A DNA stretch of 64,000 nt from Zobellia amurskyensis (GTDB taxonomy: Bacteria > Bacteroidota > Bacteroidia > Flavobacteriales > Flavobacteriaceae), in NCBI RefSeq assembly GCF_009725985.1, contig NZ_RCNR01000002.1, positions 62,001 through 126,000 of the forward strand. Direction: 5' to 3'. Position 1 is the stretch's first letter; each line of letters starts with the position of its first letter. Below, piece after piece: positions 58,298 through 64,000 of this stretch. Position numbers and translations under genes: made by a program. Under the pieces are notes generated by a model, which worked only from the letters and a program-made list of their open reading frames with translations, ran no database searches and was not told the DNA's origin.

Positions 58298-59482
58298 ATG
58301 AGAAACTTACTACTCTTTTTTTCGGCCCTTGTTTTAAGCACCTCTGGTGTTATGGCCACAAGTACAGTAGAAGATAAGGTTGCAGAACGCAATGCTTATA
58401 GAAATAACGACTCTTTTATTTTTGTCGAAAATGGCATTACGTTTTCGGTATATCCAGATGGTGAATTTGATTTTTATATAGACAGCCGTGTAACTGGTCG
58501 TAGGAATGGGGTAACCTTTAATTCAGGATATGACTATAGTCCATATGCCCAATACGATGATTATGGTGCTGTAATCCAAGTAGAGAACGTTCCTATTTAT
58601 TATGATTATTATGGACGTGTTACCCAAGTAGGTGACGTAGACATTAGCTACAACAACAATCGGGTACGTAGTGTTGGTGGAATGTATGTATACTACAACC
58701 AAAGAGGTTTTTACGATTACCACACAGGTTATATTAACGCCTATAACAGACGTTACGTATACAGACCTTTTCACGCATTTTTTGCTAGACCTGTAATTGG
58801 TTTTAGTTTAGTGTTCAATAGACCTTACAGAAGGTTTTATAGCCCTATACGTTATACTTACTACAATCCATATAGATATAACACAAGAAGGGCATACGCC
58901 AAAATAGGAAAAACACATAAGTATAATAAAGTAAGAAGCAATAGGTCTAGAATCTATAAAAACGATAGAAGGGTAGCTGTTAGAAGCAATACTTCAAGAA
59001 ATAACAGATCTGTCTCTAAGAGAAGTTACGCCACTACTCGTACAAATAGAGCTGTTGCAAGTCGTGATAATTCTGCAAGAAGAACGGTATCTAGAACTAA
59101 TGCTACACGTTCAGGTAATTCTAACGGAAAAATCACCAACCGAAGCACCACCGTAAAATCAAGAACGACCGCTCCTTCTAGAAATAGATCGGTTACCCAA
59201 AGGTCTACTACGGTACGAAAGCCTACAAGCAATACAGTTACAAAAAGAACCGTAACTAGATCGCCACGTAGCACTACGGTAAAAAGAAGTACAACGACTT
59301 ATAAAAGTCCACAGAATAACAGGAGCACAAATAGAACCGTAAGAAAAGCTCCTGCACAAAATAGAAGTAGCGTTAGCACAAGAAGTTCTTCTAGAAGTTC
59401 AGTTAGCAAAGCTCCTTCTAGAAGCAGTAGAAGCAATACATCCTCTAGAGCAACGTCAACAAAAAGTTCTAGAAGATATTAA
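58298..59482 (+). CDS. Secreted Tyr-rich / Arg-Ser-Thr-rich basic protein
   Basis: The 394-residue protein has a signal peptide (RNLLLFFSALVLSTSGVMA). Residues about 35-170 have an aromatic, Tyr/Gly-rich beta-like region (YDYSPYAQYDDYGAVIQVE, VPIYYDYYGRVTQVGDVDISYNNNRVR), perhaps with short repeats of a DYYG(R/A)V-type unit. The rest (about 190-394) is low complexity with Arg, Ser, Thr and Asn (e.g. RTTAPSRNRSVTQRSTTVRK), lacking hydrophobic core, and is strongly basic. It may be disordered and bind polyanions such as DNA, LPS or matrix polysaccharide. No family name is known to me. It has its own terminator. Confidence 0.75.
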   Translation: MRNLLLFFSALVLSTSGVMATSTVEDKVAERNAYRNNDSFIFVENGITFSVYPDGEFDFYIDSRVTGRRNGVTFNSGYDYSPYAQYDDYGAVIQVENVPIYYDYYGRVTQVGDVDISYNNNRVRSVGGMYVYYNQRGFYDYHTGYINAYNRRYVYRPFHAFFARPVIGFSLVFNRPYRRFYSPIRYTYYNPYRYNTRRAYAKIGKTHKYNKVRSNRSRIYKNDRRVAVRSNTSRNNRSVSKRSYATTRTNRAVASRDNSARRTVSRTNATRSGNSNGKITNRSTTVKSRTTAPSRNRSVTQRSTTVRKPTSNTVTKRTVTRSPRSTTVKRSTTTYKSPQNNRSTNRTVRKAPAQNRSSVSTRSSSRSSVSKAPSRSSRSNTSSRATSTKSSRRY

Positions 59483-59510
59483 GATTAGTTTTTAGGTTGG
59501 TTAGTTGTTG

Positions 59511-59545
59511 CCCCCGCAGTAGATTTATTTACTGTGGGGGTTTTT
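59511..59545 (+). terminator. Terminator after the Arg/Ser/Thr-rich protein gene
   Basis: CCCCCGCAGTA (59511-59521) and TACTGTGGGGG (59530-59540) pair over 11 positions with one G:U, followed by TTTTT. It is 29 bases after the stop. Confidence 0.9.
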
Positions 59546-59561
59546 CTTTGTAACAATAAAA

Positions 59562-61865
59562 CTACGCCACCTTGGTTACAGTTACTTTTATAGATTTACT
59601 AATTGGAGTTTTACTTTTATCAGCATATTGATCAAAAGGAACCAAAACATTGGTCTCAGGATAATAGGCAGCTAAATCTCCGGATGGGATATTATAAGGA
59701 ATAACCAAAAACTTATTAGCTGTACGTACTATTCCATTATAAGTGCTGGTAATATTGATAACGTCTTTTTTCTTAAGGCCTTGTTTCTCCATATCCTCGG
59801 GATTCATAAACAACACCCGTCTTTCATTGTAAATTCCACGGTATCTATCATCCATACCATAAATAGTGGTATTAAACTGATCATGAGACCTTATAGTCAT
59901 CAACATGAACTCTTCTGGTTTCAGATTATGTTCTGGTAATGGATTTACGGTTAATTGTGCCCTACCATTGGGCAGCATACTAAAATCCAAGTCGCGAACA
60001 TTATTTGGCAAATAATATCCTATACCTTTAGACCTTTCTTTAGTATTGTCAAACCCTTTAACTACATTATCTATACTCTCTCTAATGAGCTCATAATTCT
60101 CACCCATCTCTTTCCAATTAACAGAATGGTTACCCCCAAAAAACGTATGTGCTAATTCTGCAATAAGTTCTGGTTCACTCTTAATATTATCGGAAGTCGG
60201 TTTTAGAAGTCCACGAGATTGTCTTACACGGCCCATACTATCTTCCATGGTCTGATAGCGCAACGTACCATCTTTCATGTCTTTTTCAGAACGACCAAAA
60301 GTGGGTAAAATCAGTGCTGTTTTTCCAGTAACCAAATGAGAGCGGTTCAACTTTGTACTTACTTGAACGGTAAGTTCACAATTTTGTAAAGCTTGGGCCG
60401 TGTACATAGTATCTGAGGCTGCCATTAAAAAATTTCCTCCTAAGCAAATAAATACTTTACCTTTTTCATCATGCATCGCCTTAATAGCTCCAACTACATC
60501 AACACCTTCTTTATCCGGTGCCGTAAATCCTAAATATTTTTCAATGCGTGCGTTAAGTTCTTTATTTACAAAATGCATAATACCCACAGAACGATCACCT
60601 TGTACATTACTATGGCCACGAACGGGACATGTTCCTGCATTAGGTTTACCCAAAGAACCTTTTAACAAAAGTAAATTTAGGTATTCACATATGGTAGCCA
60701 CTCCATTTTTATGCTGAGTCAACCCCATGGCCCAACAGACAACAATATTACTGCTCGTTGCCAAAAGGGCCACTGTTTCATTTACTTTTTCTTCGCTTAC
60801 CCCACTTAAAGCCAATAACGATTCTTCGTCATAATTCTTAAAATCTGAAATTAGGGCATCATAACCATCTACATATTTGACCATGAAATCATGATCAAAA
60901 ACCTTTTGTCCTTTTTCATCAAGGGCCGCAAGTCTCTTTAATATAAGCTTCATCAAAGCTATATCTTGATTTATACGAACTTGCAGGTGTATGTCCGTCA
61001 AGTCTTCACCACTACCAAATAAACCGTTTAAATGCTGTGGGTTTTTGAAGTTGACAAGGCCCGATTCTTCTAGTGGATTTATGCTAATTACTTTTCCCCC
61101 ATTCTTTTTACATTTCTCTAAAGCCGAAAGCATTCTTGGGTGATTCGTACCAGGGTTTTGACCGGCAACAATAACCACATCTGCACCATATAAATCTTCA
61201 AGTTTTACAGATCCTTTTCCAATACCCAAAGTTTCGGAGAGTGCCACACCACTTGATTCATGGCACATATTTGAGCAATCCGGCATATTGTTAGTACCTA
61301 AAGCGCGAGCAAACATACCATATAAATATGCTGCCTCGTTACTTGAGCGGCCGGATGTATAAAAAATGGCGTCGTCCGGAGAGTTCAATTTGTGTAATTC
61401 TATTGAGATAAGTTCATATGACTCTTCCCAAGAGATAGGCTCATAATGAACACTGCCCGGTCTAAGAACAACCGGTTCGGTTATTCTACCAAATTTATTG
61501 AGTTGATATTCTGTTAGCTTGGAAAGTTCCTCAACGGAATATTTCTTAAAGAAATTACGACCAATTTTATCTGTGGTAGCCTCATCAGCAACAGCTTTTG
61601 CTCCGTTTTCACAATATTCCGCAATAGACGATGGCTGTTCTGGATTTGGCCAAGCACAACTGGGGCAATCAAACCCATCTTCTTGATTAAGCTCTAAGAA
61701 AGCACGCATAGAGCGCACAATACCCATTTCCTTAAATCCGTGACGTAGTGCTTCTGTAACTCCTAATTTTCCTGCGGCATATTTAACTGGCTCTGTAATT
61801 TTAATATTGGAAAAATCCTCGGAACCTATAACTGTAACATTTCTTTGAAAGTCTTTATTGGACAT
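59562..61865 (-). CDS. YdeP-type FdhF-like molybdopterin oxidoreductase
   Basis: From ATG 61863-61865 the protein has 767 residues and matches the FdhF/YdeP family (molybdopterin-dependent, formate-dehydrogenase alpha-like, of poorly known substrate). CPSCAWPNPEQPSSIAEYCENGAKA marks the family N-terminus. CSNMCHESSGVALSETLG and the Mo-cofactor binding blocks VIVAGQNPGTNHPRML, FICLGGNFLMAASDTMY and the C-terminal MTIRSHDQFNTTIYGMDDRYRGI are present. No Sec codon is seen. The usual N-terminal 4-Cys [4Fe-4S] box is reduced to CxxC plus a third Cys. It lies 15 bases after the DUF7009-like gene. Confidence 0.9.
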   Translation of the reverse strand: MSNKDFQRNVTVIGSEDFSNIKITEPVKYAAGKLGVTEALRHGFKEMGIVRSMRAFLELNQEDGFDCPSCAWPNPEQPSSIAEYCENGAKAVADEATTDKIGRNFFKKYSVEELSKLTEYQLNKFGRITEPVVLRPGSVHYEPISWEESYELISIELHKLNSPDDAIFYTSGRSSNEAAYLYGMFARALGTNNMPDCSNMCHESSGVALSETLGIGKGSVKLEDLYGADVVIVAGQNPGTNHPRMLSALEKCKKNGGKVISINPLEESGLVNFKNPQHLNGLFGSGEDLTDIHLQVRINQDIALMKLILKRLAALDEKGQKVFDHDFMVKYVDGYDALISDFKNYDEESLLALSGVSEEKVNETVALLATSSNIVVCWAMGLTQHKNGVATICEYLNLLLLKGSLGKPNAGTCPVRGHSNVQGDRSVGIMHFVNKELNARIEKYLGFTAPDKEGVDVVGAIKAMHDEKGKVFICLGGNFLMAASDTMYTAQALQNCELTVQVSTKLNRSHLVTGKTALILPTFGRSEKDMKDGTLRYQTMEDSMGRVRQSRGLLKPTSDNIKSEPELIAELAHTFFGGNHSVNWKEMGENYELIRESIDNVVKGFDNTKERSKGIGYYLPNNVRDLDFSMLPNGRAQLTVNPLPEHNLKPEEFMLMTIRSHDQFNTTIYGMDDRYRGIYNERRVLFMNPEDMEKQGLKKKDVINITSTYNGIVRTANKFLVIPYNIPSGDLAAYYPETNVLVPFDQYADKSKTPISKSIKVTVTKVA

Positions 61866-61880
61866 ACTTAACTTCAATTT

Positions 61881-62249
61881 CTAGTGTTGTAATTTCGGAT
61901 TTGAATAATTATCAGTTTCATCTTCTCCCCTATCTTCTAAGCAAGTAAAATCTTTTTCAACCAAAAGTGATAAAGTCTTACCGTCTTCAAGGGAAACCAA
62001 ATTACTAAATCCAACTTTTTTGCTATCCTCCCAGCCATCAATGGTGTCTAATGGTAATATCAAAGTGATTTTATCATTCTCAAAACTCGCCGTTAGGGTG
62101 GGTTCATCTGCCTTAGCACTTAGGGCATACGTAAACGTTTTATTTAAAAAATGAGTTTCTTCTTGTACATAACCAGTTTTACAAAGCTGAGACACTTCAG
62201 TTTTTGTAATGCGCATGCGTATAGAGTTACCTTTTATCCGTATTTTCAT
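61881..62249 (-). CDS. DUF7009-like protein adjacent to the YdeP-type molybdoenzyme
   Basis: The 122-residue protein begins MKIRIKGNSIRMRITKTEV, like DUF7009 proteins, and ends TCLEDRGEDETDNYSNPK with an acidic tail. It has an all-beta pattern without a signal peptide. It is 15 bases upstream of the molybdoenzyme gene, so it is likely co-expressed. It could be a chaperone or assembly factor for that enzyme, but this is inferred from position only. Confidence 0.72.
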   Translation of the reverse strand: MKIRIKGNSIRMRITKTEVSQLCKTGYVQEETHFLNKTFTYALSAKADEPTLTASFENDKITLILPLDTIDGWEDSKKVGFSNLVSLEDGKTLSLLVEKDFTCLEDRGEDETDNYSNPKLQH

Positions 62250-62303
62250 TTGAGGTAAATATTAAGATTGACTAGTAGAAATAGCCCGGAAATTTAATTA
62301 GTG

Positions 62304-63098
62304 TTAAATATACAAGTCAATATTGAAACAACGCGAAATATTTTTCCTTTCTTGCGTTTTACCCATGGCTCTGTTCTCTTCATATAACAAAATACCCTCG
62401 GATGTTGATATTTTAAAATAAACTCCGGGTCCGGGAATGGAAGAGATTGGTGTTTCAATACTTATAAGAGGAGAAAGATATGTTTGCTTATAATCTATAC
62501 TTTTATAATCTATTCTGAACCGGCCCTTGCTATCTGAAAGTGCGCTTCCTAAAAAATCGTCTTTAATCCAATCTACATCCATTGCAGAAACTAACACCCC
62601 TTCTACAGGTATTTTTCTGTCTTCAATAGATTTTACACTTCCCACAATCGTCCAAATATCAAATTGCTTCCTTACCTGACTCCAGAATTGAAGACTAAAA
62701 CTGTAATTCCAACTGTACTCTTTAGTTTCGTTATTACTTCTCCATACCGGCATCAATCTCTTTGCCGTGAAATGGATGGGCTTAAATTTCTGTTTTGAGG
62801 GTTGCTTATCCTTTATAACTAAATCTATTTCAATCTCACCTTCCTTGTAAGAATCACATATATCAATCAAAAAATTTCCTTCAGAATCAGTATAACCCGT
62901 ACCAAGAAGATTTTTGGATTTATATTCAATAGCAGCTTTAGACAGCACGTGAAGTTCATTCTTATAATCGTGAGCTACTTTAATATCGCTCGTAACTTTA
63001 TAGATATTGACCTGTACTTTATCCAAGGTTTCATAGAGGTCTAAGTATAGACAAGCTCTTAGATTACCTTTGACTGTGTACCCCATTTCATTTAGCAT
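62304..63098 (-). CDS. Hypothetical protein with two transthyretin-like repeats
   Basis: The 264-residue protein has two similar beta modules: VKGNLRACLYLD...GTGYTDSEGNFLIDI (about 9-80) and VGSVKSIEDRKIPVEGVLVSAMDVDWIKDDF...GSALSDSKGRFRIDY (about 150-215), resembling transthyretin-like/CarboxypepD_reg-like folds. There is no signal peptide at the chosen ATG (63096-63098); an ATG four codons later is also possible. No enzyme motif. It is 54 bases before the DUF7009-like gene and may or may not be in the same unit. Confidence 0.65.
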   Translation of the reverse strand: MLNEMGYTVKGNLRACLYLDLYETLDKVQVNIYKVTSDIKVAHDYKNELHVLSKAAIEYKSKNLLGTGYTDSEGNFLIDICDSYKEGEIEIDLVIKDKQPSKQKFKPIHFTAKRLMPVWRSNNETKEYSWNYSFSLQFWSQVRKQFDIWTIVGSVKSIEDRKIPVEGVLVSAMDVDWIKDDFLGSALSDSKGRFRIDYKSIDYKQTYLSPLISIETPISSIPGPGVYFKISTSEGILLYEENRAMGKTQERKNISRCFNIDLYI

Positions 63099-63193
63099 TA
63101 AAGATGATAAAATAAAAATTATAGCCTATTCAGTAGTAGGCTAGTACGTATAACTGGGGGCTATTGTTAATGAATCCGAGTGTTAAGATATAG

Positions 63194-64000
63194 TTATTGT
63201 CCTTTCTTTCCAAATACTTTTAATAGCACTTGAAAAACATCTTCTGAAATCCTGAACTTGTATAGAACCCCAATATAAAGCAGGGCTATGCCTAAACTTT
63301 TGATTATTATGTTTACTATAGGATGAAATGACAATTGTAAAAAGTAAAATATAAAAATTGTTATGATTAACAATACTGAAACCTGAACCGTTTCTCTAGT
63401 GAAAGGCAACATATTGAATTTCATCTTAACATAAATCAACTTTACGGTGTTGTAAATAAAGAAAGCCGAAAAACTAGCAATAGCCGCACCATCCAAACCA
63501 TATGCGGGTATTAACCAGATATTTAAAAATACGGTTACAATTGCTAAAAATATACCCATGTACAAGACAGCTCTATAATAATCGGAATTGTACAAAATGG
63601 AATTATTATTACCCAATAAGGCATCGTACAATTTGGCCAGACCCAACCAAACAAAAATTACATAACCATTGCGGTAAGCATCTGGCAATAATTCATATAA
63701 ATCGTTTAAATTGAGGAAAATGAGCACAAACAAAAGACCTGATATAATGTATAAGGTCAAAGAGCTTTTTTGATAAAGTCTGTTAAGACCCACTAAATCC
63801 TTCTTATTCAGGAGTTCCGCCGTAAGTGGATATGTAATTTGGTGCATAGACCGTGAAGGAACAGCAATAACCAGAGCTATAAAACTTGCTACACTATAAT
63901 AGGCAACATTTTCTATTTTAATAAATTGATTGATCATCACCTTATCAATCTCCAATAAGACGATGGCAACGGACCCTCCTAAAATTATCAGTGCACTATA
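63194..64000 (-). CDS. Oligosaccharide flippase (Wzx/MATE-like), C-terminal part (cut by the window end)
   Basis: The frame is open through the window end; the 15 codons beyond the TTG at 63953-63955 (YSALIILGGSVAIVL) continue the hydrophobic helices, so the start lies outside. The visible part has at least five membrane helices (e.g. VAYYSVASFIALVIAVPSRS, LYIISGLLFVLIFLNL, GYVIFVWLGLAKLYDALLG, AVLYMGIFLAIVTVFLNIWL, VSVLLIITIFIFYFLQL). The pattern fits polysaccharide biosynthesis flippases. It would move lipid-linked oligosaccharides over the inner membrane. No glycan-synthesis genes are in view beyond the edge. Confidence 0.8.
   Translation of the reverse strand, partial: YSALIILGGSVAIVLLEIDKVMINQFIKIENVAYYSVASFIALVIAVPSRSMHQITYPLTAELLNKKDLVGLNRLYQKSSLTLYIISGLLFVLIFLNLNDLYELLPDAYRNGYVIFVWLGLAKLYDALLGNNNSILYNSDYYRAVLYMGIFLAIVTVFLNIWLIPAYGLDGAAIASFSAFFIYNTVKLIYVKMKFNMLPFTRETVQVSVLLIITIFIFYFLQLSFHPIVNIIIKSLGIALLYIGVLYKFRISEDVFQVLLKVFGKKGQ

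Noticed and set aside
58523-58774. Minus-strand frame opposite the Tyr-rich region
   Set aside because: It is the complement of a repetitive Tyr/Gly-coding region and consists of Val/Ile/Thr runs, a typical shadow frame.
59026-59274. Minus-strand frame rich in Leu and Val opposite the Arg/Ser/Thr tail
   Set aside because: Arises from the complement of AGA/AGC/ACC codons; no start region or independent evidence.
1-64000. CRISPR arrays, insertion sequences, prophage, integrons or rRNA genes
   Set aside because: No spaced direct repeats, transposase, integrase, phage structural genes or rRNA-like segments were seen on reading both strands.

Overview
The window is an AT-rich bacterial chromosome segment from a member of the Bacteroidota, almost certainly a (probably marine) Flavobacteriaceae. 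The evidence is: TonB-dependent receptors with carboxypeptidase-regulatory-like N-terminal modules, a FecI/FecR/receptor cassette, many conserved flavobacterial families of unknown function, a formylglycine-type sulfatase and a GQSNM-type carbohydrate esterase, and -7 boxes of the Bacteroidota type (TAnnTTTG) upstream of genes. The genus cannot be fixed from sequence alone; a Zobellia/Maribacter-like organism is my inference. I see no rRNA, insertion sequence, prophage or CRISPR array. One tRNA gene (Ser, anticodon TGA) is present.

Layout. 1-9.5 kb: end of a 2-oxoacid dehydrogenase/transketolase-type gene, DoxX protein, DNA polymerase III delta, HsdR_N-like protein, glycosyltransferase, OmpA-type lipoprotein, Sua5/YciO protein, a large surface lipoprotein and a UvrD/PcrA helicase. 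9.7-16 kb: YchF, then an ECF sigma factor / FecR anti-sigma / STN-domain TonB receptor cassette. 16.2-21.7 kb: ferredoxin, LuxC-like acyl-CoA reductase, SerC, SerA-like dehydrogenase, then DUF937, DUF6146-like and DUF6787-like proteins. 21.8-25.1 kb: a probable metal-uptake set (small His/Cys protein, ZnuD-like TonB receptor, lipoprotein). 25.2-27.8 kb (minus): sulfite-oxidase-type molybdoenzyme, monohaem cytochrome c and a sterol-desaturase-type membrane enzyme. 28-34.5 kb: FolE, LolD-type ATPase, TIGR02757 protein, AraC regulator with a divergent DUF983 protein, TlpA thioredoxin, CE6-like esterase. 34.7-42 kb: siderophore-type TonB receptor, secreted sugar isomerase-like protein, YchJ, AraC regulator plus flavodoxin-fold reductase, sulfatase. 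42-51.8 kb: small protein, tRNA-Ser, glycosyltransferase, BatA-like membrane protein, a dihydroorotase homologue lacking metal ligands, two DUF4870-like proteins, esterase, MBL hydrolase and a 487-residue protein of unknown function. 51.8-64 kb: Bcp peroxiredoxin, a cysteine-free endonuclease III, a duplicated sigma factor / 47-residue protein module, UvrA, a secreted Arg/Ser/Thr-rich protein, a YdeP-type molybdoenzyme with a DUF7009-like partner, a TTR-like protein and the end of a flippase gene.

The most notable observation is at 53.0-55.05 kb on the minus strand. Two ECF sigma factors of identical length (193 residues) are each followed, 71-74 bases downstream, by a short gene of exactly 47 codons. 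The two short products are recognisable paralogues (18 of 47 positions identical in my hand alignment) and each transcript ends in a hairpin terminator. This is a tandemly duplicated sigma/micro-protein module next to uvrA. Other points worth a look are the cysteine-free endonuclease III, the dihydroorotase homologue with HxH replaced by SxS, the orphan LuxC, and a promoter whose -33 box coincides with the T-tract of the preceding terminator.
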